A stretch of DNA of 64,000 nt from DASRWI01 sp035654655 (GCA_035654655.1 DASRWI010000009.1:1-64000); one strand, 5' to 3'; positions 52,751 to 62,984 are shown, counted from the stretch's first letter. Numbers and translations are program-made. The notes: generated by a model from the sequence alone, not told the origin.

Positions 52751-53860
52751 ATGACAGAAAATAGACAAAAACAAAGAGTTATATTCTTAGATTTATTTAG
52801 AGCTTTCGCTGTTTTAATGATGGTTCAAGGACATACCATAGATGCAGTATTATCTAATTCTTTAAAAGATATTAATTCTACTACTTATACTACATGGTTA
52901 TTCTTCAGGGGATTAACCGCTCCTATATTTCTTTTTACTTCCGGTACAGTTTTTATATACCTCTTTAATCTTAACAATAAACCATTTAGGGAAAATGAAC
53001 GTGTCAAAAAAGGACTTAAAAGATTTTTACTTCTTGTTTTTATCGGTTATGTGTTAAGATACCCTACTTTCAAGATTGTGGACTTTTCAGATGTTGAAGA
53101 TGTTCAATGGAAAATATTTTATGCGGTAGATGTTCTTCATTTAATTGGTTTTGGTATTTTCTTTTTAATAGCAATAGAATTTTTTAGTGAAAAATTAAAA
53201 ATTAATAGTAATGTTTTATTAACCGGTAGTGGTCTATTAGTATTTTTAATTTTTCCTGTTACAGAAATGATTGACTGGGTTAAATTTCTTCCATGGCCTA
53301 TTGCTGGATATTTTTATAAAGGCACAGGGTCAAACTTTCCATTAATCCCCTGGATAGGGTATATTTTCTTTGGTGGAGTTTTAGGAAATATACTTGCTTC
53401 TAATAAAGTTAATTTTAGAGACATAAAATTTAGTATTTTTATGTTTGCCATAGGATTTATGATTGTGGGCTTATCTCAGTTAAGTGATAGTTTTGAAATT
53501 GCACTAACTGGAGTTAGTACCTACTGGACCATCTCTCCTAATTTACATTTCTTTAGATTTGGTATAGTATTAATATTGACTTCAATATTCTCTTTCATTT
53601 CTATTGAAATACATTCAATTCCTAAATTGATTATTGTAATTGGTCAAAATACTTTAGTAATTTATTGTGTTCATTTAGTTTTATTATATGGAAGTGCATG
53701 GAATCCTCTGGGAATATTTTTATTTATTCCTCATAGATTAGGCTTAGGGTTAACTTTATTAGTTACTCTGGCGATGATAACTTTAATGATAATAATGGTT
53801 TATTATTTGAATAAATACAAAATAAAAAGAAAATTAAAAACTAAGAATGAAAAAAAATGA
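52751..53860 (+). CDS. HGSNAT-like (DUF1624) membrane acetyltransferase-family protein
   Basis: A 369-residue protein with about ten transmembrane helices. It resembles the heparan-alpha-glucosaminide N-acetyltransferase/DUF1624 group: VIFLDLFRAFAVLMMVQGHT at the start with a conserved His, FRGLTAPIFLFTSGTVF, a central DVLHLIGFGIFF, and WIGYIFFGGVLGN. Such proteins are thought to transfer acyl groups across the membrane to sugars. The acceptor is unknown. It overlaps ruvB by 14 bases, which suggests a shared transcript without implying a shared function. Confidence 0.85.
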   Translation: MTENRQKQRVIFLDLFRAFAVLMMVQGHTIDAVLSNSLKDINSTTYTTWLFFRGLTAPIFLFTSGTVFIYLFNLNNKPFRENERVKKGLKRFLLLVFIGYVLRYPTFKIVDFSDVEDVQWKIFYAVDVLHLIGFGIFFLIAIEFFSEKLKINSNVLLTGSGLLVFLIFPVTEMIDWVKFLPWPIAGYFYKGTGSNFPLIPWIGYIFFGGVLGNILASNKVNFRDIKFSIFMFAIGFMIVGLSQLSDSFEIALTGVSTYWTISPNLHFFRFGIVLILTSIFSFISIEIHSIPKLIIVIGQNTLVIYCVHLVLLYGSAWNPLGIFLFIPHRLGLGLTLLVTLAMITLMIIMVYYLNKYKIKRKLKTKNEKK

Positions 53861-54875
53861 AAATGTAGATTCTTCTCTTCACCAGGATGAAGAACTTATT
53901 GAAAGGTCTTTACGTCCTGCCAGCATTAAGGATTTTATGGGACAGCAGAGAATTATTGATAATCTGAATGTCTTTATCTCTGCTGCTCTAAAAAGAGGTG
54001 AAGCTCTTGACCACGTTTTATTGACAGGACCTCCGGGATTAGGCAAAACAACTCTTGCTAATATTATAGCTAATGAATTAGGTGTTAAACTTAAAACTAC
54101 ATCAGGACCTGTTCTTGAAAAACCAGGTGACCTTGCTGGTCTATTAACAACAATGGAAGAAAAATCTATTTTGTTCATTGATGAGATTCATCGTTTAAGT
54201 CCTGTTGTTGAAGAATATTTATATTCAGCAATGGAAGATTATAAACTTGATATAATGATTGATTCAGGTCCAAATGCAAGGTCAGTGCAAATAAGTTTGC
54301 CCAAGTATACTTTAATTGGTGCAACAACCAGAGCAGGAATGTTGACTTCACCATTGAGAGATAGATTTGGGATTAAGTTTAGATTAGATTATTATGAAGC
54401 TCAAATTCTTCAAAAAATTGTTAAAAGATCTGCAGGTATTTTAAATTTATTAACTGAACCTGAAGCTTGTTTGGAAATAGCCAAACGTTCCAGAGGGACT
54501 CCAAGGATTGCCAATAGATTATTAAGAAGAACAAGAGATTTTGCGGACTATGCCGATAAAAAGTCAATCGACCTGGAAATCTCCAGAACTGCTTTGAATG
54601 CTTTGGAAGTAGATGAATATGGTTTAGATGAAATGGATAAAGAAATTATCCTTGCAATCATTGATAAATATAAGGGGGGACCTGTCGGGTTAAATACTAT
54701 CTCAGTGGCTGTTAATGAAGACCCTTCTACTATAGAAGAAGTCTATGAACCATACTTAATTCAACAGGGTTTTATTCAACGAACACCAAGGGGTAGGGAA
54801 GCTACAGATTTGGCCTATAAGAGATTTAACAGAAGAAGAATTAACAACCAAAACAATTCTCTATTTGAGGAGTAA
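53847..54875 (+). CDS. ruvB: Holliday junction branch migration helicase RuvB
   Basis: A 342-residue AAA+ motor driving branch migration with RuvA. The N-terminal LRPASIKDFMGQQRIIDNL, Walker A LLTGPPGLGKTTLA, Walker B ILFIDEIHRLSP, sensor LIGATTRAGMLTSPLRDRFG and the C-terminal winged-helix QQGFIQRTPRGREATDLAY are all present. ruvA and ruvC are not adjacent. The 5' end lies within the preceding gene's 3' end. Confidence 0.97.
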   Translation: MKKNENVDSSLHQDEELIERSLRPASIKDFMGQQRIIDNLNVFISAALKRGEALDHVLLTGPPGLGKTTLANIIANELGVKLKTTSGPVLEKPGDLAGLLTTMEEKSILFIDEIHRLSPVVEEYLYSAMEDYKLDIMIDSGPNARSVQISLPKYTLIGATTRAGMLTSPLRDRFGIKFRLDYYEAQILQKIVKRSAGILNLLTEPEACLEIAKRSRGTPRIANRLLRRTRDFADYADKKSIDLEISRTALNALEVDEYGLDEMDKEIILAIIDKYKGGPVGLNTISVAVNEDPSTIEEVYEPYLIQQGFIQRTPRGREATDLAYKRFNRRRINNQNNSLFEE

Positions 54876-54876
54876 A

Positions 54877-56733
54877 ATGAAGATAAAAACTATTTTCCTG
54901 TTTGTAATATTTTTTACAGTTACCATATTCCCTCAGAATTATTACCTCCCAATAAATATAAAGAAAGCTTATGATAATGGTACTCGCAGTTATGATGGAA
55001 GACCCGGTAAAAATTATTGGCAAAATACTTCGAATTATAAAATTAAAGCTGAGTTAAATCCATTTTCTAAAGTGATAACAGGTTCCGAGCAGATAGATTA
55101 TGTAAATAATAGTCCGGATACATTAAAAGAACTTATTGTTAATCTTTTCCAAAATATTTATAAATATGGTTCACCAAGAAATTGGCCTATTGATAAACAA
55201 TCTCTTCACGACGGCGTTGAAATAAATAAAATTATTGTAAATGATGAAGTAATCAATCTTGAGAAAGAAACTTATACTTTTAGTACCATTTTAACAATAA
55301 AACTTCCTTCTCCAATAGTTCCATCATCAAACGCAAATATTATAATAGATTGGAAAGTAAAAATTCCTGAAAAATCTACTATTAGACAAGGAGCTTATGA
55401 TTCAACTTCAATGTTAATTGCATACTGGTATCCCCATATAGCAGTCTATGATGATATTGATGGATGGGATGAAAATCTCTATATAGGTGACCAGGAGTTT
55501 TATAATGACTTTAGCAACTTCGATGTTGAGATCAGTGTACCATCTACTTTTATAATATGGGCAACCGGAGAACTTCAAAATTATAAAGATGTTTTAACGG
55601 GAAAAATTCTTGAAAGATATGAAGAAACTAAAAATTCTGAAACTGTTGTAAAAATCATTACAACTGATGATATTATAAATAGTAACACTTCTTCAGCAAA
55701 AGGAAATAAAACATGGCACTTTACAGCTGAAAATGTTATAGATTTTGTATTCGCTGCAAGTGACCACTATTTGTGGGATGGAGTTATCTATAAAAACTCA
55801 GGTAAAAAAACTTTCATATCTTCTGCTTATAAAAAAGAATCTTTAGATTTTTATCAAGTAGGAGATATTGCAAAAAAAGTAATTACATATTTATCTGAAG
55901 AATTACCTGGAGTTCCATATCCATACCCGTCAATGACTGTATTTAATGGATCAGGTGGAATGGAATATCCAATGTTTGTAAACGATGGTTCACAACAAAA
56001 ATATCCTGAAACTGCAAGTTTGACCGCTCATGAAATTACTCATACATATTTTCCATTTTATATGGGTATAAATGAAAGAAAGTATGCTTTTATGGATGAA
56101 GGAAATGCTGTAATGCTTCCAATGAATTTTCAAATTAAAGAAGGTTCAGTTAATGCCTATACAGATGGAGTTAAGCAATTTGAATCTTTCTCTGGAAGAG
56201 AAGATGAAATGCCTCTGGTAGTACCTTCAACATTATTAAAAGGAACACCCTACAGGATTTCTGCTTATAGAAGATCGAGTTTAGCTTATCTTTATTTAAA
56301 AAATTATTTAGGTGATGAGGTTTATAAAAAAGCTTTAAAAGATTTTATAATGAACTGGAATGGTAAACATCCTATTCCTTACGATTTTTTTAATTCATTA
56401 AATGTTTCTGTTAATGAAGATTTGAGTTGGTTCATTAACCCATGGTTCTATGAGCATGGTTATGCGGACCTTTCTTTAGAAAATGTAAAAATAAATAATA
56501 ATGAAGTTGAATTAACAATTAAGAAAATTGGCAGTTTGCCAGTGCCAGTGGAATTAAAATTCATTGACAAGAATGGGAAAGAAGTAATAAAAACCTGGAG
56601 CACCGGAATTTGGAAGGACAAAAAAGAATTATTAGTTAAAGTGAATTTGGATATTTCTCCTACAAAGGTGTTATTAAATGAAAAATTTGCTCCGGATTCT
56701 GATAGAAAAAATAACATTTTTCAACAAAAATGA
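54877..56733 (+). CDS. Secreted M1-family zinc metallopeptidase
   Basis: A 618-residue exported peptidase of the aminopeptidase N clan. After a signal peptide (KIKTIFLFVIFFTVTIFPQ) comes the beta-rich N-terminal domain. The exopeptidase-type motif is GSGGMEYPMF (GGMEYP in place of GAMEN), and the zinc site is HEITH with Glu 19 residues later in FMDEGNAV, the exact HExxH-x18-E spacing. The catalytic Tyr lies in the following helical domain. ATG 54877 is chosen over TTG 54865 because GAGGAG sits at 54867-54872. It follows ruvB directly. Substrate unknown; probably oligopeptides in the periplasm. Confidence 0.9.
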   Translation: MKIKTIFLFVIFFTVTIFPQNYYLPINIKKAYDNGTRSYDGRPGKNYWQNTSNYKIKAELNPFSKVITGSEQIDYVNNSPDTLKELIVNLFQNIYKYGSPRNWPIDKQSLHDGVEINKIIVNDEVINLEKETYTFSTILTIKLPSPIVPSSNANIIIDWKVKIPEKSTIRQGAYDSTSMLIAYWYPHIAVYDDIDGWDENLYIGDQEFYNDFSNFDVEISVPSTFIIWATGELQNYKDVLTGKILERYEETKNSETVVKIITTDDIINSNTSSAKGNKTWHFTAENVIDFVFAASDHYLWDGVIYKNSGKKTFISSAYKKESLDFYQVGDIAKKVITYLSEELPGVPYPYPSMTVFNGSGGMEYPMFVNDGSQQKYPETASLTAHEITHTYFPFYMGINERKYAFMDEGNAVMLPMNFQIKEGSVNAYTDGVKQFESFSGREDEMPLVVPSTLLKGTPYRISAYRRSSLAYLYLKNYLGDEVYKKALKDFIMNWNGKHPIPYDFFNSLNVSVNEDLSWFINPWFYEHGYADLSLENVKINNNEVELTIKKIGSLPVPVELKFIDKNGKEVIKTWSTGIWKDKKELLVKVNLDISPTKVLLNEKFAPDSDRKNNIFQQK

Positions 56734-56811
56734 TGCTGTGTTTGTTTTCACAAAAAGTTTATCCTTTAATTTTATATTGAGAATGTAATAATAATTATGA
56801 GGAGATAAAAT

Positions 56812-56997
56812 ATGGATAACTTAAAAATTCGTGGTAACTGGAATCAGATAAAAGGTAAGCTAAAACAACAATGGGGTGACCTTACTGATGATGACTTAAT
56901 GTTTGAAGAAGGCAAGGAAGATGAATTACTTGGTCGTATTCAACGCAGAACAGGTAAAAGTAGAGAAGAAATAGTTAGCTATATCAATAAATTCTAA
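56812..56997 (+). CDS. CsbD-family stress protein
   Basis: A 61-residue CsbD-like protein. LKIRGNWNQIKGKLKQQWG is the family's N-terminal motif, with LTDDDLMFEEGKEDELLGRI next. Homologues are induced under general stress or phosphate limitation, but their molecular role is unknown. A GAGGAG site precedes the ATG, and a terminator follows. It may be monocistronic. Confidence 0.9.
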   Translation: MDNLKIRGNWNQIKGKLKQQWGDLTDDDLMFEEGKEDELLGRIQRRTGKSREEIVSYINKF

Positions 56998-57014
56998 GAT
57001 ATAGATTATTTATT

Positions 57015-57060
57015 AATGTCATTCTGAATATTACTTTATATTTAGAATGACATTTTTTTT
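57015..57060. terminator. Terminator between csbD-like gene and histidine kinase gene
   Basis: AATGTCATTCT (57015-57025) pairs perfectly with AGAATGACATT (57044-57054), followed by a run of eight T residues on the plus strand. The convergent kinase gene ends at its edge. Confidence 0.85.
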
Positions 57061-59116
57061 ATTTTTCAATTTCAAATTTTATATCAAATCTGGTTCCATT
57101 CTCATTATAAAAATCAATTGAACCGTTCATTTGTTCCACAAGATTTATAAGTAATTGAAATCCTAATGAATTAGTTTTTGTATAGTCAAAATCTTCGGGT
57201 AAACCAATACCGTTATCTTTAACAGTTAATTGAGCTGAACCATTTAAAACTTTTAAGAAAATTTCAACTTGACCTTCATGGTGATTAGGAAAAGCATGTT
57301 TTAAAGAATTAGAAATTAATTCATTAATTATTAAACCCAATGTTATAGATGTATCAATATTTAAATAAATATCCTCAAGTTCTAATATTACTTTTATATT
57401 AGAAGGAGAATTTCTATAAGATCTAAATAAGAATGCTGAAAGTTCTCTTATATAATCTGAAAAATTAATTCTGGACATACTTGAAGTCTGATATAATTTT
57501 TCATGAACTAAAGCCATTGATGAAATTCTATTTTGACTCTCTTTAAAAACTTCTTTTACATTATCATCTTTAATGCTATGAGATTGTAAACTCAGTAAAC
57601 TTGAAATTATTTGAAGATTATTTTTGACTCTATGATGTACCTCTTTAAGAAGAATTGTTTTTTCGTTTAATGAATATTCAAGTTCTGCTAAAGTTTTCTT
57701 TCTTTCAGTTATATCATTAAATGTAATAACAACTCCATTTGTAATATTTTTTTGAATTATAGGATAAATTGAAAATTCCACGGGGAAGTAAGTTCCATCT
57801 TTTCTCCAGAAATACTCATTATCAGCTCTCATAGGTTCTAACCTTTTTAAAGCAAAATTAATAGGGCAGTCTTTAAAAGAATATTCTGAACCATCCGGAT
57901 GTTTATAATGAATAATATCATGCATAAATTGTCCTATTAACTCTGAAGATTCATAATTCAACATTTTTGAAGCAGAGCTGTTTATAAAAGTGCATCTTCC
58001 ATCTAAATCCATCCCGTAAATACCTTCACCGGTTGATTCAAGAATACTTTCAAATTTTTCATTAATGAGTTTTGTATTTGCTAAAGAAATAGATATAACA
58101 AATATCAAGGAACCTATTAAAATTCCACCAAATAATATTATGAAAGGTTTTTCTTTATCAATAGTATTTTCAAATGCGGGAAGCGTAGTGAACTTTAAGG
58201 TCCATTTAACATTATGAATTGAAATATTTACAATTTTTTCATAGATATTTTTTTTATTTGACAGAGATGTTTCTATTTTATCGTGGCTATTATAAAGTTC
58301 ATTTTCTAAATTTAAGGAATCACCATCATAAATTTTTAGATTTACTAACTGTAAATCTTTTCCTAAAATACCTGACATTAAATCATACATTCTAAAAGGA
58401 CTATAAACAAAACCTAATAGATTTTTAAATTTAGAGTTTTTGTTATAGGTCGTATCTTTAAAGACAGGAAGGTACATTAAGAAACCAGGTTGAACATCTT
58501 CATTAGTCTCCTGAACTAAAATAACTTTCTTTGAAACAGCAGTTGTGCCAGTTTCCACTGCCATTTTCATTGCTTCGTGCCTGGTGGGTTCTGAATACAT
58601 ATCATAACCAAACGCTCTAACATTTCTTCCAGAAAATGGCTCCAAATATATTATTGATGTATAAATTTCTCTATTACCTTCAGGCCATACTTTATAATTT
58701 TTGAACCCTCTCTTTCTCATTGATTGGATGTGAGCGTTTAATTCATTTTTATGGATATATATAGAAAATCCTATTCCTAAAATTCCAGGATAGTTCTGAT
58801 TGATATTTAATGCATCTACATATTTTTCCCATTCATCTTTATCAACTTCCTTTGATGCGTAAAATAATCCAACCCCTCCTTTAAGGACTTGCTCATAATC
58901 CTTCATTCTCTTATCAATGGACCTGGTTGTTTCTTGAGTTAAAAAATCAAATTTATTTTTACTACTTTCTTTGATATTATTTTTTACAATATAATATGCC
59001 ATTAGAGTTAAAAAGAGAGAAGAAATGAAAGTTATCCAAAAAATGAGCATACTTTTCGATGTCGTAATCTTAAAGAAATCCCCTAAAGAATAAATAAGTG
59101 AATTTTTACTATTCAT
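57059..59116 (-). CDS. CHASE-PAS sensor histidine kinase (HisKA_2 type)
   Basis: A 685-residue membrane sensor kinase. Transmembrane segment 1 (about 24-44) and segment 2 (about 325-347, FGGILIGSLIFVISISLA) enclose a periplasmic CHASE domain with YPGILGIGFSIYI and GRNVRAFGYDMYSEPTRHEAM. A PAS domain with PAC region follows (about 355-475). The HisKA_2 dimerisation segment carries phospho-acceptor His494 (VHHRVKNNLQIISSLLSLQ), then a HATPase domain with ELISNSLKHAFP and DNGIGLP. There is no receiver domain and no response regulator gene beside it. It is divergent from pstS with a 259-base gap; a role in phosphate sensing is not shown. Confidence 0.92.
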   Translation of the reverse strand: MNSKNSLIYSLGDFFKITTSKSMLIFWITFISSLFLTLMAYYIVKNNIKESSKNKFDFLTQETTRSIDKRMKDYEQVLKGGVGLFYASKEVDKDEWEKYVDALNINQNYPGILGIGFSIYIHKNELNAHIQSMRKRGFKNYKVWPEGNREIYTSIIYLEPFSGRNVRAFGYDMYSEPTRHEAMKMAVETGTTAVSKKVILVQETNEDVQPGFLMYLPVFKDTTYNKNSKFKNLLGFVYSPFRMYDLMSGILGKDLQLVNLKIYDGDSLNLENELYNSHDKIETSLSNKKNIYEKIVNISIHNVKWTLKFTTLPAFENTIDKEKPFIILFGGILIGSLIFVISISLANTKLINEKFESILESTGEGIYGMDLDGRCTFINSSASKMLNYESSELIGQFMHDIIHYKHPDGSEYSFKDCPINFALKRLEPMRADNEYFWRKDGTYFPVEFSIYPIIQKNITNGVVITFNDITERKKTLAELEYSLNEKTILLKEVHHRVKNNLQIISSLLSLQSHSIKDDNVKEVFKESQNRISSMALVHEKLYQTSSMSRINFSDYIRELSAFLFRSYRNSPSNIKVILELEDIYLNIDTSITLGLIINELISNSLKHAFPNHHEGQVEIFLKVLNGSAQLTVKDNGIGLPEDFDYTKTNSLGFQLLINLVEQMNGSIDFYNENGTRFDIKFEIEK

Positions 59117-59302
59117 CTGAGCCTGATCTTAATAAATATTTTAGTATATAAATAAAACTATATAAAAAAAGGATTTATAAATAAAATAAAATGACAAATT
59201 TAATAGAGCTTTTCCCAAATATAATTCATAATCAATTAAAAACTATACTTTTTATATGATATATAATACTTAAAAATAGAAATAATTCATAACCATAAAA
59301 AT

Positions 59303-59319
59303 TTAACAATTCCTTAACA
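59303..59319 (+). promoter_or_regulatory. Tandem TTAACA motifs upstream of pstS (candidate Pho box)
   Basis: TTAACA occurs at 59303-59308 and 59314-59319, an 11-bp (one helical turn) period, 57 bases before the pstS start. Tandem TTAACA-like hexamers with this period are the binding pattern of PhoP-type regulators in Bacillus. Transfer to this organism is an inference. Confidence 0.4.
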
Positions 59320-59375
59320 TACCGGACTTTCTTTCTCAATATATTTGGTGCATAAAAATAAATTAAAAGGAAAAT

Positions 59376-60284
59376 ATGTTAAGAATATCTAAATTTTATG
59401 TAACCTTAGTAGTATTCATTTCTCTATCTGTGTTCTTAATAGGTTGTAAGAAAAAAATGGATGCTGATGCCGAAAAGGTAGTTATCTCTGTTAAAGGTTC
59501 TGATACTATGGTAAACTTATCCCAAAAATGGGCTGAAGAATATATGAATGAAAACAAAAATGTTTCTATTCAAGTTACAGGCGGAGGTTCAGGAACAGGT
59601 ATCGCTTCTTTAATAAATGGAACTGTTAAAATGGCAAATGCCAGCAGGGAAATGAAGGAAGTAGAATTACAAAAAGCAAAACAAAATAATATCAATCCAA
59701 TCCAATTTAAAGTAGCTATGGATGGAATATCCGTTATTGTTAATAAAGATAATAAAGTTGATAGTTTAACAATGCAGCAAATAAGTGATATATTCACAGG
59801 TAAAATTAAAAACTGGAAAGATGTTGGTGGTGCTAATTTACCTATAACCTTATATGGAAGAGAAAATAGCAGCGGAACTTATGAATTCTTTAAAGAACAC
59901 GTATTAAGCAAAAAAGATTTTGCCACTAATACTCAAGTTTTACAAGGTACTGCAGCTTTAGGTGAAGCAGTGGCCAGAGATACTAAAGGAATTGGTTATG
60001 GTGGAGTTGGTTATTTTGCTTTAAGAAATGATGTTAAAATTATTAAGGTGAAAAAAGATGAAAAATCACCTGCTGTTTCTCCTATTAAAATTGTAGATGG
60101 TAAACATCAAGTTAATTATGAAGTAATTTGGAATAAGGACTATTCCATATCAAGATATCTTTATTGTTACACTAATGGCGAACCTAAAGGAGAAATCAAA
60201 AACTTTATTGATTTCATAATAAATCCTGATAAAGGTCAAAAGTTAGTAGAAACTATGGAATATATTCCACTTCCAAAGAAGTAA
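59376..60284 (+). CDS. pstS: Phosphate ABC transporter substrate-binding lipoprotein
   Basis: A 302-residue lipoprotein (lipobox FLIGC, Cys24) of the PBP-like phosphate-binding family. Phosphate-contact motifs are SVKGSDTMVNLSQKWAEEY, TGGGSGTGIASLINGTV, NASREMK and GRENSSGTYEFFKEHVL. It captures phosphate outside the inner membrane and hands it to PstC and PstA. It is the first gene of a complete pstSCAB-phoU operon; AAGGA lies before the ATG. Confidence 0.96.
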   Translation: MLRISKFYVTLVVFISLSVFLIGCKKKMDADAEKVVISVKGSDTMVNLSQKWAEEYMNENKNVSIQVTGGGSGTGIASLINGTVKMANASREMKEVELQKAKQNNINPIQFKVAMDGISVIVNKDNKVDSLTMQQISDIFTGKIKNWKDVGGANLPITLYGRENSSGTYEFFKEHVLSKKDFATNTQVLQGTAALGEAVARDTKGIGYGGVGYFALRNDVKIIKVKKDEKSPAVSPIKIVDGKHQVNYEVIWNKDYSISRYLYCYTNGEPKGEIKNFIDFIINPDKGQKLVETMEYIPLPKK

Positions 60285-60290
60285 TTAAAT

Positions 60291-61268
60291 ATGATTAAGG
60301 TCCAGCAAGAAAATATTCAAAGCAGCACTGAATCATCTTTTAGTAAGAAAATATCTTACAAAACTAGATTGAGAGAAAACATCATAAAATATTTTTTTGC
60401 TCTAAATGGTTTAGCTGCTTTAATATTTATTACCTTAATTTTCATATTCTTATTTAAAGAAGGTCTAAAATCTTTACAGCATATAGATATTTCAAATTTC
60501 ATTTATTCTCTAAGTCCAGAGGATTCAAGTAAGAAGGTTTATGAATGGTATCCTACTTCTGAGAATGCAAGATACTCATTAGTCCCACTTATCTTAGGTA
60601 CTCTTTTGACGGCAATACCTGCAACAATAATTTCAACAATATTTGGTATTGGAGCAGGAATTTATTTATCTGAAGTAGCAAATCCGAAAGCTAAAGAATT
60701 CTTAAAACCTGCTATTGAACTATTTGCTGGAATACCTACGGTTGTTCTTGGTTTTATTATGCTTGCAGCAGGTGCTTCATTCTTTAGCGACTTACTAAAT
60801 CCTACCAATAGATTAAACGCTTTCATTGCCGCTGTTGGATTATCATTTGTCATCATTCCGATAATTGCCTCTTTAACTGAAGATGCCTTGCATTCAATTC
60901 CAAATGAACTTAGAATGGCTTCTTATGGTTTAGGGGCAACTAAGTGGCAGACCATTTCCAAAGTTATTTTACCTGCTGCATTCAGTGGAGTATCTGCAGG
61001 AATAATCTTGGGATTCGGTAGAGCAATTGGAGAAACAATGATTGTTCTTATGGCTGCGGGTAATGCTGCAAACATTACGTCAAATATTTTTATGAGTATA
61101 AGAACTATGACAGCAACTATAGCTGCTGAGATGGGTGAGGTTTCTCAAGGTTCGCCTCATTATTATGCTTTATTCTTTATTGGAATTATACTATTTACAA
61201 TAACTTTCTTTTTGAATTTGATTGCTGAAATAATTATTAACAAGATGAGAAAGAAGAATTCATTCTAA
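60291..61268 (+). CDS. pstC: Phosphate ABC transporter permease PstC
   Basis: A 325-residue inner-membrane permease with about six transmembrane helices. The cytoplasmic N-terminal extension (about 1-35) precedes the first helix. The periplasmic loop and the ABC-permease EAA-type loop DALHSIPNELRMASYGLGATKWQT are recognisable. Its stop and the pstA start share one base (TAATG). Confidence 0.95.
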   Translation: MIKVQQENIQSSTESSFSKKISYKTRLRENIIKYFFALNGLAALIFITLIFIFLFKEGLKSLQHIDISNFIYSLSPEDSSKKVYEWYPTSENARYSLVPLILGTLLTAIPATIISTIFGIGAGIYLSEVANPKAKEFLKPAIELFAGIPTVVLGFIMLAAGASFFSDLLNPTNRLNAFIAAVGLSFVIIPIIASLTEDALHSIPNELRMASYGLGATKWQTISKVILPAAFSGVSAGIILGFGRAIGETMIVLMAAGNAANITSNIFMSIRTMTATIAAEMGEVSQGSPHYYALFFIGIILFTITFFLNLIAEIIINKMRKKNSF

Positions 61269-62215
61269 TGAACCTGGAGAAGAAAACAAAAGATATTCAA
61301 GGATTTATTTGGATTAATCTATCAAGAGTAATATTTTTTTCATTACTACTGATACTGCTATTATTGCTAACAAAAATTGTTTATGAGGGTATAGGTATCA
61401 TTAGCTTCGAGTTCCTGTTTGATTCACCTAAAAATAATATGACTGAAGGAGGAATATTTCCAGCAATTTTTGGGACAATAGCTGTAACAATGATTATGAT
61501 ATTATTTGCAGTTCCTCTTGGAGTATTTGCTGCTATCTATTTGAATGAGTACGCAAAAGATAATTTCTTTACAAGAATTTTAAGAACATCAGTAAATAAT
61601 TTGGCAGGAGTTCCATCTATAGTTTTTGGATTATTCGGGTTGGGATTTTTTATATTATTTGTGGGTAGGGGAATGGATGAAGTTTTAAAGACGGGTCTTT
61701 ACTTTGGACAGCCAAGTCTTCTATGGGCTTCTGCAACTTTAGCAGTTCTAGTCTTGCCAATTGTTATTGTCTCAACTTTAGAAGCACTGAATTCAGTTCC
61801 CAAGACTCATAGAGATGCATCATACGGTTTAGGGGCTACTAAATGGCAAACTATTAAGTATATTGTAATCCCTCAAGCAAGGCCTGGTATATTAACAGGA
61901 ACCATTTTGGCAATTAGTAGAGGAGCAGGAGAAACTGCACCGATATTATTCCTGGGTGCCGCATTCTTTCTCCCGAATTTACCAATTGCTAACTTGTCCA
62001 TAGGAAGTTATTATATTCCAATGATAAATCCGGGCGAACAATTTATGTACCTCGCATATCATATTTTTATTTTGGCAACACAATCAGCTAATCCAACATT
62101 GACTATGCCTATACAATATGGTTCAACATTAGTATTAATTGCTTTAACATTTTTATTAAATATTACGGCAATAATATTTAGATATAAATTTAGAAAATCA
62201 TTAGGAAGACTTTAA
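61268..62215 (+). CDS. pstA: Phosphate ABC transporter permease PstA
   Basis: A 315-residue permease partner of PstC. The EAA loop is LNSVPKTHRDASYGLGATKW, and the family motif FLFDSPKNNMTEGGIFPAI lies in the first periplasmic loop. ISRGAGETAPILFLGAAF is another PstA hallmark. It overlaps pstC by one base and precedes pstB by 10. Confidence 0.95.
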   Translation: MNLEKKTKDIQGFIWINLSRVIFFSLLLILLLLLTKIVYEGIGIISFEFLFDSPKNNMTEGGIFPAIFGTIAVTMIMILFAVPLGVFAAIYLNEYAKDNFFTRILRTSVNNLAGVPSIVFGLFGLGFFILFVGRGMDEVLKTGLYFGQPSLLWASATLAVLVLPIVIVSTLEALNSVPKTHRDASYGLGATKWQTIKYIVIPQARPGILTGTILAISRGAGETAPILFLGAAFFLPNLPIANLSIGSYYIPMINPGEQFMYLAYHIFILATQSANPTLTMPIQYGSTLVLIALTFLLNITAIIFRYKFRKSLGRL

Positions 62216-62225
62216 AAAAAAATTA

Positions 62226-62984
62226 ATGAAAGAAGTTAAAATAAAAGCAGAGAATCTGAACTTATTCTATGGTCAGAAACAAGCTCTTAAAAATATATCA
62301 ATAGAAATACCTGAAAATAAAGTTACAGCCTTTATTGGACCAAGTGGCTGCGGTAAATCTACTTTTCTTAGAGTACTTAATAGAATGAATGACCTTATAG
62401 ATGATGTCAGAATTGAAGGTAACATTATTATTGATGGAACAAATATTTATGATAAGAATATAGATGTTGTTAATTTAAGAAAACGGATTGGAATGGTTTT
62501 TCAAAAATCTAATCTTTTTCCTAAATCTATTTATGAAAATTTGGTGTATGGTTTAAAAATAAATGGTATTAAAGATAAAAAAATATTAGATGAAACTGTT
62601 GAGAGAACTTTAATACAGGCAGCTTTATTTAATGAGGTTAAGGATAGATTAAATGAACCTGCTTTGGCATTATCAGGTGGTCAACAGCAAAGAGTATGTA
62701 TTGCAAGAGCTTTAGCAGTAGAGCCGGAAATTATTTTAATGGATGAACCTGCTTCAGCACTTGATCCTATATCAACAGCAAAGATAGAAGAACTAATTCA
62801 CGAACTTAAAACAAAATATACGATTGTTATTGTTACTCATAATATGCAGCAAGCTGCTAGAGTTAGTGACCAAACTGCATTTTTTTATCTTGGTGAATTA
62901 ATAGAATATGATAAAACAACAAAAATATTTACCCGACCAACAAAAAAACAAACTGAAGATTATGTTACCGGAAGGTTTGGTTGA
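62226..62984 (+). CDS. pstB: Phosphate ABC transporter ATPase PstB
   Basis: A 252-residue ABC ATPase energising phosphate import. Walker A is FIGPSGCGKSTFLR, then the PstB-typical LNRMNDLIDDVRIEG. The signature is LSGGQQQRVCIARALA, Walker B ILMDEPASALDPIST and the switch His in IVTHNMQQAARVSD. Length is normal. Confidence 0.98.
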   Translation: MKEVKIKAENLNLFYGQKQALKNISIEIPENKVTAFIGPSGCGKSTFLRVLNRMNDLIDDVRIEGNIIIDGTNIYDKNIDVVNLRKRIGMVFQKSNLFPKSIYENLVYGLKINGIKDKKILDETVERTLIQAALFNEVKDRLNEPALALSGGQQQRVCIARALAVEPEIILMDEPASALDPISTAKIEELIHELKTKYTIVIVTHNMQQAARVSDQTAFFYLGELIEYDKTTKIFTRPTKKQTEDYVTGRFG

